Positions 34,891 to 46,555 of a DNA stretch of 64,000 nucleotides are shown piece after piece. Location of the stretch: NCBI GenBank assembly GCA_026119935.1, contig JALRMH010000010.1, forward strand, positions 186,001 through 250,000. Direction: 5' to 3'. Position 1 is the stretch's first letter. Every line of letters begins with the position of its first letter. Position numbers and translations under genes: made by a program. The notes under the pieces are model-generated. The model made no database searches. It was not told the origin of the DNA and saw only the letters and a program-made list of their open reading frames with translations. Source of the DNA: Endothia cerciana (lineage: Eukaryota; Ascomycota; Sordariomycetes; Diaporthales; Cryphonectriaceae).

Positions 34891-37800
34891 CTACCGGCTG
34901 AAAGACGAGCCCGGGCTGGTCATCTGACCAGGCGCACCAAAGCCACCATAAGCCTGAGGCGCCTTGTCCGGGTTCCATCTGATGCTCCTGCCATTGCCAT
35001 CCTCGTGAATGTCGAAGCTCCCGCCGCCGTTGGCCATAGTCCCCTCGGTCTCGCAGAGGGCCAGGATATCCATTTCCGTGATCGGACCGTTGCCCAAGGG
35101 GTTGTGGTCGACTCGGTCTTTCAATGTGTCCTGAACCAGGTTGAGCGCAATGAAGCCATCCTCAGTCGGTGCCTGCATGGAGAGCTCTCGGCATAGCTGG
35201 CAGAGCTTTTGCCTGACCACGCTGGCGGGTTGGCGCGACGGGGCAGGCGGCCGGCCGATCCCGATGGGCGCACTAAACCCTATAATGGGACTTGCGATCG
35301 GCCAGCCGCCAGGACCAGCGAGACCAGGAGGAGGAACTGGTGGTTGTGCGAACGGATTCATTGCAGAGGGCTGGATCGGGCTGGAACTCCACAGTGGCTG
35401 CGACTGCTGTAGGATACCAGGGTCGCCGAATGGTAGGGACGGAAATGCCTGTGGTCGAGCAGCAGCCACGTAACCCCGTCGCCCGCCGGATACGAAATCT
35501 GGTAGCGTCGGAACAACATCATCGGAATCGTCCAGGAGCGCACTGCTTCCAAGATGATTTTCCGTATCATCACCGCCCTTCGGCACAGCTCCAGATGGCG
35601 AGCTTGTGGGTGGTCGCTGCCCCTGCACAACAGATGCCGGCCGACCAATTGGTGTGGGCCGACCTATTGGCTGCGCAGAGTGCATCATTGGGGAATCAAA
35701 GCCACCGGATGGGTGACGTGAATGCGAGCTTGGAGTTGCGTCCTTCGAGCCGTGTGCACTGAAGGGCCCCATCGGATCGGCCATAGGCTGATGAAACCCT
35801 GGCGGTGGGACAGGTGCTGGGAACCCTCGACTTGGCAACGGGCTACTCAGTCCCGGGGGTCCCATCCCTGGGGGAGGTCTGAAGCCTGGCGCTGGCTGGA
35901 ACATTGGGTTTGCAAATCCGGGAGGTGCTGCGTGGAGACCTGGTGGGAAATTCATGCCCACGGGCGGCATGTTGACCGGAGGAGGCTGGTTTGTTGACGG
36001 AAACCGTGCCATGTTCTGTTGCAGTGGCGAGAGTGCGTGCGATGTATTCGCGGAGTGGTGGCTCGCCACGCTTCCTCTGTGACTGGGAGGCCCTGATAAA
36101 CCAGGACTGTTTGGAGTAGGTATGTGACCGATTGGAGACTGGCTTAGGCTAGTGTTTTCCGATATCGATGCGTTTCCTGAGCTTGTTGAGGCGCCCTCCT
36201 GTTGCGACGCCTGGCGGGGCTGCATGGGCGTCGGCGCTTTCGGTAATGCTGGTGCAGCAACTGATGGTCTCGGTGATGCAGAAGTCGCTGTCGGAGGCTG
36301 CTGAGGCAGGACGGGCAGTGCTGGGTTCGTGCCTTGCTGAGCCGGTCTCTTGGGGAGGGTCATCGTCACAGGAGTCGCAAGGGCCGCGGCTTTCTTAGCT
36401 GCTCGCTCCTCCTGCTGCTTCTGCTTCTGACTCGATTTGGACTCGGCCTTCGAGGTTTTGCTTTCAGCCTCGTGCTTCTCCTTGAGCTCCCGAGCCTCAC
36501 GGTCCTTCTGTTCCCGAGCCTCTTTCTCCTTCAGCTGGCGTTCTTCACGGGCCTTCTTCTCGCGTTCCTTGGCCTCCTTGGCCTTCCGCTCCTGCTCGGC
36601 CTGCAGCTGTCTCTGTCGTTGCCTCTCCGCCTCCTTTCTCGCCCGCTCCTCTTCTTCCTCTTTCTTTTGGGCCTCTCTCTTCTTCCGCTTCTCTTCTGCC
36701 TTGCGTCTTGCCTCCTCAGCCTTCTCCGCTTCGGCCTGTCGTCGCGCCTCCTCTTCTGCGGCCTTCTCCGCCTCTCTGCGCGCCTTCTCTTCCGCCGCAG
36801 CGGCCTTCTTCTGTGCCGCTTTCTCTTTCTTCTTCTGCGCCTCCTTTGCCTTTTTCTCCTTCCGGGCCTCCTCCTTCCGCAGCTCTTCCTCTTCTTCCTC
36901 CATGAGCTTGGCTTGTCGTTCTCTGGCAACCTTTTCGCGGTAGGCTTGTAACACACGCTGCTCAAACATTCTTGCGGCGAATATTTGGAACATTCGGCGG
37001 CCCTCCTCCATGCGCTGCTCTTCGGTCATTGTGTCCTATGGCTTGTCAGATATCCACCATCACACGCAATCCAGCTTTCGAGGTCGCGCAGCATGCACTC
37101 ACATCGTCGTCCTCCTCGTACTCGTCGTCCTCCTGAGAATCATAGTCCTCGTCTTCATCATCCTCGTATTCCTCGTCATCGACGGGTGGAGGTGGAGGAT
37201 GATCATGACCAGGAAGTCCGCCGTTGACACCATGACCATAGCTTCGGGAGTAAGGATCCTGCGCCGAGTCGACCTCGCGTGCCATACGTCGCTCGGCAAG
37301 CTGTTCCATCATTTCGATGAATTTCTTGCCGTCGTTCTTCAGTAGGTCGTCCGCTACTGTGAGTATGCCACCTAGAACAAAGCCATGTTACCATTTGCCC
37401 AAGTCCAAGCACCCAAGCATGAGATTCCAGACAGATGATCCATACCCTGAACAGTCAGACTGCTGCCGAAGTTGAAGAAGTCTGAAGCGTAGTCGCGAGG
37501 GACCTCCTCTTCGGGTTCGTCATCACTATACGCATCCTCGTCGAGTTCGTCATCGCTGTACGGCTCGTCCAGCTCCTCTTCGTCGTCGTCGTCCCCGACA
37601 TGCTCCACTATTCGCCCACGAGAAGGTTGGTGGCCTGCATAACCCGGAAACCTGCTACTGTGGGGGAAACCAAAGTGCCGCGACGAGCCCATCATCGGCG
37701 GGTGACCGTCTTGCTGGGGGTGATTGGCGAACTGCTCGAGTTCTTCGTAGTAGGCGTCGTACAGACCCTCCAGTTCCTCCTCTATCGCAGTCCGCTTCCT

Positions 37801-38544
37801 GCCACATACCGAACAGCTGCACGTGTGTTTCTGTTGCTCCTTCATCTTCTTGAGCACAGCGTCCTTCTCGACCTTGACGAGGGACTTGCGGTCATCCTCG
37901 CCGAGGCCGAGCCAAAATTCCTTGATCCTCTCCCGCTCTTCCTGGGAGCTAGTGTTCCATATTCGCTCTCTCGAGATCCCGGAGCCATGTGTCGTAGCGG
38001 GTTGGGACGTCGAGGAAATCGGTAGGCTGCCCTCTTCTTCCGCCGCTGCGCCGGCCTTCTTTTTCTTCTTTTTGGACTTCTTGGACTTGCCTGCGGGCTC
38101 GGCTACATGACCATTGGCTGGGGGGTGCGTCTGGCGAAGCTGACTGTCAAAGTGGTTGCCCTCGTCGCTATCGTCCACGAGGTCAAGGTCCTGAGGTGGT
38201 CCATGGCCTGCAGATGATGAGGTATTTGACGCACCATTGACAGCCGCGGCGGCGGCAGCCTTGGCGCGTTCTTTCTCGCGGCGCTTCTGCTTCTTGCGAT
38301 TCACCGCGGCGGGTCCGTTAGTGGTAGCTGGAGCAGCAGTATTGGTCGGTGCTTTCGCAGGCGGGCCGACACCTGTCGTCGGTGAGGGCTGCGCGGAGCT
38401 GGGAGCGGAAGTGGAATCGGGCAACGTGATAAATTTTGAGCCGTCTCGATTCCTATACTTGGCGCCCTTGCCGGTGGGGGACGCCGGTGGTTGCTGGCTC
38501 GCGGCGGGCGCCGGCTGGTTCCGAGCTCCTCCCTTGACCTTCAT
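34891..38544 (-). CDS. nst1: Stress response protein NST1
   Basis: Minus-strand exons 38544-37446, 37371-37103 and 37035-34891 give about 1170 residues. Introns are 74 nt (GTATGG...TCTAG) and 67 nt (GTGAGT...CATAG). The start MKVKGGARN is the first ATG in frame, just before the conserved KYRNRDGSKFITL. A short Cys-rich patch (HTCSCSVCGRKRTAIEEELE) precedes GLYDAYYEELEQ. Strongly acidic stretches and LTVADDLLKNDGKKFIEMME follow. A roughly 200-residue Lys/Glu/Arg/Ala coiled coil (about 480-685) begins near REKVARERQAKLMEEEEEEL, and the C-terminus is Pro/Gly/Ser-rich. This order is that of fungal NST1, whose yeast member affects salt tolerance and associates with RNA-granule factors. The long antisense frames over the coiled coil are composition artefacts. 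Confidence 0.88.
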
Positions 38545-40160
38545 GATGAGGGGCGTTTTCAGAAGAAAATCACCGCTGGTAGTGTCATAGAGGGGAAGGT
38601 CGCCGACAGCTCGTCTCGGTTCGTTAAGAGGGGCGAAAGGTCCAGATTGCCGACAGCAGCTACTGGGTGGTGTCGTAAGTCGCTCGGTCGGTCGATCGAT
38701 CGCGTTCTGTTTGGCGACGGGATGGTAGTCAGTAACGGTTGCGCGCGGCAAACCCGGATTGTCATCGATGGCAGAGGCTAGCCAGAGCCACAGGTCGCTC
38801 AGAGCTGACGCTGCAAACGGGGTCGACAGCTTCGAGGGGAGCTATGACGACGGCCGTAGTCAACGGCAAGGGATCGGATGGTCTCGTATGGACTGACCGC
38901 GCGCACGGGCCAGAGGCAGGAGCAGGGACGAGTTGAGCAAAGTGAAAGCGAATGTGCTGTGTTGTGTTGTGGCCGAGCTCAGGCCAAAGGCTGTGGTGTG
39001 GATGGGATCGTGGTCGTGGCAAGGGAGTTTGATTGAATCCAGGACCATCGCCAAATGCATTCAGCATTCAGCATAGTGCCAGTGCATGCAACGCAGGGCA
39101 GAGTGGGCAGTGGACACAGGGCAGGGCAGGGCAAATAGGAAGCACCTCAGGGAGGAGGGGTCCCTCTTCCTCCAGGCTGCCCAACAGGCCAAGTGAGGAT
39201 TGCAGTGGGTTTCGTTTGCCCTCGACTTACCTGACTTGTCTTGACCTGCACGGACTGCTGATGACCAAGAGACCGGCTGAGAGGCCCTTGAATGTTGTGT
39301 GGAAGTCTAGCTTTCCTGTTGCGTCGTCGGGGGGGATGCCAACCTTTGGCTTGGCTGTGAGAGACAAAAGAAAGCTGTGCTGCCTGTCGCAAACCTTGGG
39401 GGATGAAGAGGCGATGGGTGTTGCTGCATGGCGGTCGTGAGGCCGAGCAATCAATCAGTTTTCCCTACCAACCAACAGGGCAAGTCAGCAAGCGGAAGGG
39501 CATTGCAAGCCGGTTGCATGCTAAAAGTCATCTCAAGGTATCCCCTCAGCGTGGCAAGGTCAGCAGGGTACGCGGGGGCAACCTTGGGGGCCTCGGCGGC
39601 GCTAAAAATGACACTAGTCACGTGATGTGTGGGGCGCGTGTCCCCTCTTTCGGGGAACCTCGAAGGATTTCATCTCAGGTTCTCTCTTCTGTCCCGTCCG
39701 CAACCTTGAATTATTCCACCTACAAACATCTTGCTGCTGCTGGCAGCTCTCTTTGTCAGTGACTGGGAACGCCTCTACGCCACCCTTCCTCATCCGTGTT
39801 CGGGTTATCTTGGGCCCCAGAGCTTTTAGCACCATTACTTTCATCGCGTGGTCGACACTTGTGCATCTGGCTTTCAAGAACGGCCTGGCTGTGAAGCATG
39901 CCCAGATCATCACCGACTGGCGGTAATCTAAGGCATGCCCAGTGTCTGATGCTTAAGGATACGTTGCCCTCCCTAACTAGAGTCTATATGGGCTTGGTTC
40001 ACAAAGCTGCTGTGCTAGGAATGGTCGAGGAAGAGGATGTCAAGTTTCGCAGATAAGATCAACCTTCTATCCTGACTGCCCGCAACTACAGACTCGTTCT
40101 AGACACCATGCTTCCATGAATGAAGCTGCTGCTTGAGATTTCCCTGCTCGGTCTTGTCAA
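38545..40160. other. gene-free spacer (NST1 upstream region)
   Basis: It contains the NST1 promoter and 5' leader plus the 3' flank of the propeller gene. The NST1 frame stays open upstream to about 38751 but without ATG. Nothing else is supported. Confidence 0.45.
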
Positions 40161-41237
40161 CTAGCACTGGGAGCCCTTGGTCCCGGTCTTGATCGCCAGC
40201 AACTGTCCTCCTATGGTGATATCACCATCCACCGGCGTCGCAGCCCCGCCACCGGTCGTCACATACAGGACATCAGCGTCATCCTCACGTCTCCCGAACT
40301 TTGTGGACGTTGACTCGGCAATGGCCGTCGAGTTCAAGTTTCCGGCAATGATCTCAACATTTCCACTAGGGTCGACCTTTTGGACCGTGTCCGCTCCTCC
40401 TGTTGCGATGAAGATGTTTCCCCAACAGTCAAATGTGAAATCATCCCACTGATCGTAGGGCGTCAGCGTCTTGGCGATCACCTCGAAGTCACCGGCCGGC
40501 GCACCGTCAGTCGCATTGAGAGGGACTCTCACTAGGATGCCCTGTCCCGCATTGTCGAAATACAGGACCCCGTCTCGAACTTTGATGCCGTCTGTTCCCG
40601 CGCTTCCGAAGTCGTACACCGCCGCCGGCTCCGTGTATGTGTTGTTGATAGCCACAGCATAATCGCCAGTGTCAGGGTCCAAGCTATAAATGGTTCCAGC
40701 CTTCACGTCACCCACGATGAGAACTTGCTTCTCGGCACTCGACACCACGGACAGCCCGTTCAGAGAGGTTGCCTCTGGGATATCGGCGATCTTCTTCACT
40801 TGCGGCGGATTGGAGATCATAGTATCGTTCGAGGTGATAGAGACACCGCCCAAGTCGATGCTCCAGACGGCCCACGTACCGGCGCCCGGGTCGCCTGTGG
40901 ACAACGAGTAGTTCCCCGTGACGACCGCGAAGACGTCCGGCTGATACTCGACTATGCCGCTGAGGCCGAGGATTCCAGGGAATTCATAGACGACGAAAAT
41001 CTCTCCGGGGAGCCGTGGCTCCACCAGATAGAGCTGAGGCAGCGTGAGCGGATCGACGAGAATCTGTCCATTCGATCGCACGGCTAGGTTCTCAACGTAT
41101 GTATCGAAAGGAAACTCGTAGAGGGTGCTGACTGGATCGCTGGATCGCGGCAAATGATTGCGTGGCACTCTAGCTGCTGTCGCCGCCGCAATGCAGCCTG
41201 AGAAGACAGCAAGGGCAGAAAGAGCGTTAGACTTCAT
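40161..41237 (-). CDS. secreted SMP-30/gluconolactonase-like beta-propeller protein
   Basis: A single exon encodes 358 residues. Residues 1-22 (MKSNALSALAVFSGCIAAAT) form a signal peptide. The rest is built from propeller-like blades: ENLAVRSNGQILVDPLTLPQ, LYLVEPRLPG, ATSLNGLSVV, GTIYSLDPDTGDYAVAINN, GTDGIKVRDGVLYFDNAGQG, DDFTFDCWGNIFIATGGADT and VLYVTTGGG. This pattern is common in secreted ascomycete proteins annotated as SMP-30/gluconolactonase/LRE-like. Possible activity is hydrolysis of a lactone or similar ester, but the metal-binding residues cannot be confirmed by eye. Several NxT/S sites suggest N-glycosylation. A TATA element precedes the gene by about 100 bp. Confidence 0.82.
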   Translation of the reverse strand: MKSNALSALAVFSGCIAAATAARVPRNHLPRSSDPVSTLYEFPFDTYVENLAVRSNGQILVDPLTLPQLYLVEPRLPGEIFVVYEFPGILGLSGIVEYQPDVFAVVTGNYSLSTGDPGAGTWAVWSIDLGGVSITSNDTMISNPPQVKKIADIPEATSLNGLSVVSSAEKQVLIVGDVKAGTIYSLDPDTGDYAVAINNTYTEPAAVYDFGSAGTDGIKVRDGVLYFDNAGQGILVRVPLNATDGAPAGDFEVIAKTLTPYDQWDDFTFDCWGNIFIATGGADTVQKVDPSGNVEIIAGNLNSTAIAESTSTKFGRREDDADVLYVTTGGGAATPVDGDITIGGQLLAIKTGTKGSQC

Positions 41238-41336
41238 TTGGGTTTTCTGGTCTATGTGCTTTTCTCTCCCTTCTGTTTTGTAAGTTGACCCGGGCCTGGC
41301 AGGCGTGCTCCTTCACATCTGCCACGTCGACCGCCA

Positions 41337-41350
41337 ATTTATATATATAT
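41337..41350 (-). promoter_or_regulatory. TATA box of the propeller gene
   Basis: On the minus strand this reads ATATATATATAAAT, about 100 bp upstream of the ATG at 41237. Confidence 0.55.
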
Positions 41351-44071
41351 GCTCTTCTGCGAGGATCTTCGCGTAGGATCACATACCGTAGACCAGTGCT
41401 GAAGACGGCATTAAGACCGACACATCTCGTCATTTGATGGGCCATATCGCCGATGGGGGTGCTTCCCTCCCGACTCTTGTGTCCGAAGGAATGAGAGTCC
41501 TGGCACAACTTGCTCTCCAGCAACCATGCAGATCTCTAAAGACCGAAATGAACCAACATAAATGCGACGGAATTGTCGCAGGCTAGACAATTGCCTTTGC
41601 CTAGATAAAAATCGACAGCCATCCCCTCAAATATTGGTAGGATGCTTTCAGGTCTCGAGCGATGCTCAGGCCGAAGAGAATCGAGTCCTCTTTTCTGTGT
41701 CCGTATCAGGTTTAGGTCTGGTAGATTCCTCGCGGGAAACCCCCTTCCCGCACACCTCCCCCCCAAACAAAAAAACATGGGGCGTCCTACAGGGAGGGAA
41801 ATGGAATCCAGAATATGAGTACACATCTTGCAAAAACACCTCACTCGTCTGGACGATTTGGTCGGCTTCTGCTTAGGTCTGACAAGTCAAATTCGTCTCA
41901 AATCTCCCAAAGGCTTGCGGCATGGCAAACCTGGTAACGCAGAGGGGACCACCGTATCCTCGGGGTGAGCCGCCCGGTGCTGATCTAGGGAGGTTCGCCC
42001 ACCTTGATTGGACTGTCTTGCAACGACGAGATACAGGCAGTCCACGCGACGTCAGACGAACCTACAGACCTGGGATCAACATCGCTGACTCGTCGCTCGC
42101 CTTCACGGACGCAACGTTCCAGTCTCTGCCGTGGCAGACCAGGTTAAGCTTCTCGACGCCGCCGGCTCGTATCGGAACGCAGGCCCACGACGGGTTGACG
42201 GGTTGACGGGTTGACGGGTCTCCTGGTTCTCGTAGCGGCAGAAGACAAATTCAGCCCTAGCAGGCGACACGACGGCGCACCAGAAGCGCTCCTATGAAAT
42301 TGGCGGGCTGCCTCTTTTCCTCTCTCTTTCGGTTAAGCAGATCCGTAGCGCCAAGACACCACCAGCTCGCTATAATATTACTCGTGAGCTGGACCGCATC
42401 AACCATGCGGCCCGTGTCTTTTTCGGGGTTCATCTCTTTTGGCTCCGTGCGCGAATGGACGACCTCGTGTCACGGGTGACGGGAGTGGTCCCCTGGCCCC
42501 CGCCCCCGGCCACTGCACAGCCTCGACGACCAGCTGGCGCGCCCGTATGATGATGTGCATGGGGCTGTGGGCTAGAACTGCTCGCGCACCGCAAGCGCAG
42601 CGTTTCGCTTCCGTGGGGTCTCTACACCGCACTGCGGGCGAAGGAGTTGGCTGCTTGGGGGACGGCAGGGGGGGCGGTTGAGCGATTCGATGCGAGGGAG
42701 CGGCGTCTCCTATACGATGTTGAGGCTTGCAGCAGCAGCGCGGAACCGGATGGGCTGGTGTGAGTGAGCCCACACAGAGGGGACAGGGAAGCTCAGCTGC
42801 GGGCGCCTCTCGCCTCGCCGGACCCCCGTCTCCCCCGGCGCGGACGGCCACGTACAGTACTATAGCAACGCAGTGCACGCGTCTAGCGGCGGTTAGTTCT
42901 TGTCACCAAGAGCCTTGACTCGGCCCTTTAGCGACGCGCCGGCGAGGCTATTAGGTGGCATTGCAGTAGTGTATGTGCGTCCTATCGAAAATGTCCCGAA
43001 GATTAGGAGGAGGAGGCATCCGTTTGGTTGATTATCGTCGGCGAGGTTGAGGTCCCCTGGGTCTGGGCGCAGGAGCTGGCCTCTGAGAGAGATGCCGGCA
43101 CGTAGTGTTGTTGTACCTCGCACCGCCTCGGATCGCACGTCACGAGAATCATGCGGGCTGTCGATAGTGTCCCTGTAGGCCTCAGGGCGGGAGATATCAT
43201 CACGAAGTCTGAAGTTTTGGAAAATAAAGGAGATGTCGTCATTGATGTTCTCGGAGGGACGAAGAAAGCATATTGCACTAAACCCCTGGCAGCTTCAAGC
43301 GCCCCCCCCCCCTCAATCTCACCGGGGCGCGGCCGCTGCAGCTCCAGAGCTGACAGCAATGACGAGAGCCGCGGTAACGTTGGCAGGCCCAGATGCAAAC
43401 CTTGATGGCCCTGTCCCTGTCCCACTCCCCCAGTGGACATCCAGTTGCGATCAGGGCCTGGCCCCATCGAGGCGGCGCAGCATGCAAGCCCCAGCTCCCC
43501 CAAATTATGGCCTAGGACTTTCATATGCCGTGGTTCAGTTGCAGTCTTGGCTTTGGCTTGGCCTGTCCTGGAGGCACTCTTCAAGGTTCTTTTTCCCCCT
43601 CCAGATCCTCCGCATGTACTTATTTTTCCCTTTCGCATCTCAAACTCCAAACTTAGATCCCAGTCCGAAACATTCCTGTTCCGCCCTGACGAACCGGAAC
43701 ACTGCCAATTCGTCTCTTCATTGCTTCAAATATATTTGTGTCTATCGTTCAAACAAACAGCACCACTCGTTCAGAGAAGGAGTGGGACGGGAGAGAAGGG
43801 CAGAGCACCGTCATCATCATCAATCGGCAACAGCAACAAGACACTTCCCAACAACCCAGCCAACCGGCCGGCGCCCGACAGCCGCGATCACCCATCCCCG
43901 TATCCGATAACGAAGCGCGAGCGCAACGATCGTCGTTTATAAGCTCTCCGGCCTGCGACAGCTTGGGATCTCTCTCTCTCACGACACGACACGACACCGC
44001 ACCACACGGGACAATCCGAGAAGGGGAGCATTGAACGGCGACAGAGGGCGCTACCACCTCGCATCATCACG
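41351..44071. other. 2.7-kb spacer, mostly rho2 upstream region
   Basis: No coding gene is supported. Several overlapping frames of 80-225 codons in 42399-43942 occur on both strands in GC-rich sequence and show no motifs. The last 350 bp before 44072 are rich in CA/CT/AC tracts, as in a long 5' leader. The long upstream region would suit a regulated Rho gene. Confidence 0.4.
42189..42220 (+). repeat. 8-bp tandem repeat, four copies
   Basis: GACGGGTT occurs three times in perfect tandem followed by GACGGGTC. It is not a telomere-type unit and is in non-coding sequence. Confidence 0.9.
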
Positions 44072-45185
44072 ATGGCAAGCGCAGGAAACTCTCAGAACGT
44101 CATCCGCAGGTCCGCACTTCCTCTCAGCTCCCGGTCGATGGCCTGATAACGGGAAGAACGAGGTCTGGTGCTGACACGGAGACCGTCTCACAGGAAGCTC
44201 GTGATTATCGGCGATGGAGCTTGTGGCAAGACCAGTCTGCTCAGCGTCTTCACATTGGGTTACTTCCCCACGGTAAGTCACCCCATCTCTACCCACCCAC
44301 TCCTCAATCTCACTCTCACATGCTAACTGACGATGCTCCGCAGCACTACGTAAGTCCACCACCGGTTGGCCCTTGCTACCCCTGAAATCCTACCGGGCCA
44401 TCCGAACCTACGAACGCCACGCCCCACGGGCATCTCGGGACAAGAACGAGGTCTGACATGATGAATTGTCTACACAGATCCCCACCGTATTCGAGAACTA
44501 CGTCACAGACTGCAGGGTAGATGGCAAGTCGGTGCAGTTGGCGCTGTGGGATACAGCAGGACAGGAGGACTACGAACGGTTGCGCCCCCTGGCGTACTCC
44601 AAGGCGCATGTCATCTTGATAGGTTTCTCGGTCGATACCCCAGACTCCCTGGACAATGTCAAACATAAGGTGCGTTACTACCAGAAATACTTTCTTGCCA
44701 TCTCAGGCCGGGGGCCCGGACAATGGCGAAGGGGGTGGGGAGGGCCGTACGACCCAGCAATCTCCCCTCCCGAGATTCCACGTGGTACACTCATTTGCAC
44801 GCACCGATACCGGATATCACCTTTCTGCCGATCGATCGATCAACTCCTCCTCGGGGACAATGGGTATGAGGCTGACAGCAGGTTCTTGGCGCAGTGGATC
44901 GAAGAAGCTACGGAAAAGTGCCCCAACGTGCCTATCATTCTCGTCGGGCTGAAAAAGGATCTACGGGAGGATCCAGTGGCCATCGAGGAGATGCGCAAGA
45001 AGTCACTACGATTCGTTACAGAACACGATGGTGAGGCGGTCGCACGGGAGGTAGGAGCCAGGAAATACCTCGAGTGTTCGAGTCTGAGCGGGGAGGGTGT
45101 GGACGACGTTTTCGAGGCAGCGACACGAGCGGCGCTGTTGACCTTCGAGAAGGGTGAAGGCAGCGGCTGTTGTGTGATTTTGTGA
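44072..45185 (+). CDS. rho2: Rho-family GTPase, Rho2-like
   Basis: Five exons (44072-44109, 44194-44272, 44344-44349, 44478-44669, 44895-45185) give 201 residues. The P-loop is GDGACGKT (19-26). Switch I, FPTHYIPTVFENY (37-49), needs a 6-nt micro-exon coding only His40-Tyr41. Switch II is DTAGQEDYERLRP. The Rho insert region contains LVGLKKDLREDP and the G5 region ECSSLSGEGVDDVFEAATRA. The tail ends GCCVIL, a CAAX box with Leu last (geranylgeranylation) and an adjacent Cys for possible palmitoylation. Sequence between switches (VTDCRVDGKSVQLALWDTAG, AYSKAHVILIGFSVDTPDSL) fits Rho2, which acts in cell-wall integrity and polar growth. Intron 4 is 225 nt with no in-frame stop, so an unspliced message would still read through. 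Confidence 0.9.
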
Positions 45186-45889
45186 GGAACCCAGCCAGAC
45201 TCGGTTGACGATTGGAGGAGAGGGCAGAGACGTGCGTTTCGGCCTCTCCCAGTGGCGTCGAATGGTCATTGGACCATGGTCTTCCGGACTCGAACCACGA
45301 CGGATACGGATACGGTCGAGGATGGCGACTCGACCAATGTCGTTCTTCACCCACTGAGCCTATCAGGGGTTGTCACGAACTCGACGAGCTGTTCCTGGGG
45401 ACGAGCTCGACGGTCGACCAACGCATGGCGTCACGCCACGACACCAGCTGCATATATTGACGGCCGTAGAGACTCGTGATCATACCAGCTGAGCCCTGGC
45501 GCCAACGTTGTAACACCATGCCAGCGAGGTCTTGGGGGACACAAGCCCGCCTTTAGGCTCATCTGGCCGCGCTTCAGGTACAGCAGCGGAGGAGTGTATG
45601 AGTAGGAGGGGCACACCAGTCGGTCTGAGCATTTTTGACAGTAATGGCTTCACCAGAAAGGATGAATTGCAGCGTAGCAGGGTTTTAACAATTAATAGCA
45701 TCTAATTTCAATTCTCTGCACACGGCTGGTTAGGCGATCGTTGAACGTTGTCCGAAAAAGTGCGCTTGGTGTGTCTGTGAACACCTCTGCCACACCAACA
45801 TACACACAGCCACCTCCACCACCTCGCAGAAAAGGCTTCCATACCGCACCATTCATCCAGTGCCCAGTCTGCCTCTTCAAGTATCAGAC
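45186..45889. other. convergent 3' spacer
   Basis: This lies between the 3' ends of rho2 (+) and the mL40 gene (-). No gene is supported; the content is UTR and terminator sequence for both. Confidence 0.5.
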
Positions 45890-46555
45890 TCAAGCCCTCT
45901 TCCATTCGTGATTCCACGGCCTCTCGCCAGGCGTCTCCACCAACGGCCTCGCATACTCAATCGGCACCGCATCCGGCCCCCACAAGCCCACCTTCTCCAT
46001 CGACTTGCGGAACAGCCACCCCTTGGGCCTCGTGCCGGGGCCCTCCAGGTTCCGCAGCTTCTCGCACGCCTCGCTCATGTTCTGGCTCATGCGCATCATC
46101 TCCCGCTCCCTCTGCTCGTCCTGCCTCCTGCGGAAGAGCTGCCACGCCCGGTGGATGGTCCAGTGCCGCAGGTGGCGCTGGCGCGCCATGCGCAGGGGCG
46201 GCGGCTTCTGCGAGGGGGCGTACAGGAACTTCATCATCCCCGAGACCTTGGGGTCGAGCTTCGCCTCGGCCTGCGCGCGGCGCTTGCGGGCCAGCGCGCG
46301 CGCGGCGGCCGGGTCGAGCTTCTTCGCCGGGGCCTTGCCGCCGCCGGCCGCGGGCTTCTTCTTGACCTGGCGCGCGGAGAGCGGCGCCGTGGTCGTGATG
46401 GGCCGGGCGGCCGCCGCTGCGGCGGGGGACGGTGGGAAGCAGGAAGGAGGGGTCGCGGCGGGGGTCCGAAGGAGGCCGGTGTGTAATGTGGACGGGCGCA
46501 GCGTGCTGGTGGGCAGCGACCCGAGGAGACCGCGCACGCTGAAGGAGGAGGGCAT
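45890..46555 (-). CDS. mitochondrial large-subunit ribosomal protein mL40 (MRPL28 family)
   Basis: A single exon from the ATG at 46555 encodes 221 residues. The frame is open further upstream to about 47005, but the start MPSSFSVRGLLGSLPTSTLR gives a typical Arg/Ser-rich mitochondrial presequence, so I chose it. A low-complexity Ala/Pro stretch and basic linker (VKKKPAAGGGKAPAKK) follow. The conserved core contains LRMARQRHLRHWTIHRAWQL, RRRQDEQREREMMRMSQNM, ACEKLRNLEGPG and VPIEYARPLVETPG, ending NHEWKRA, which I recognise as the fungal mL40 pattern. It would be part of the 54S mitoribosome. Family assignment is from memory of related proteins. Confidence 0.75.
   Translation of the reverse strand: MPSSFSVRGLLGSLPTSTLRPSTLHTGLLRTPAATPPSCFPPSPAAAAAARPITTTAPLSARQVKKKPAAGGGKAPAKKLDPAAARALARKRRAQAEAKLDPKVSGMMKFLYAPSQKPPPLRMARQRHLRHWTIHRAWQLFRRRQDEQREREMMRMSQNMSEACEKLRNLEGPGTRPKGWLFRKSMEKVGLWGPDAVPIEYARPLVETPGERPWNHEWKRA

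Noticed and set aside
36334..36951. 205-codon Leu-rich frame resembling membrane helices
   Set aside because: It is antisense to the Lys/Glu/Arg coiled coil of NST1; reversed AAG/GAG codons read as CTT/CTC.
44466..45185. single-exon Rho-like protein lacking the P-loop
   Set aside because: It results from reading through intron 4 and missing three upstream exons; the spliced model gives a complete 201-residue Rho2.
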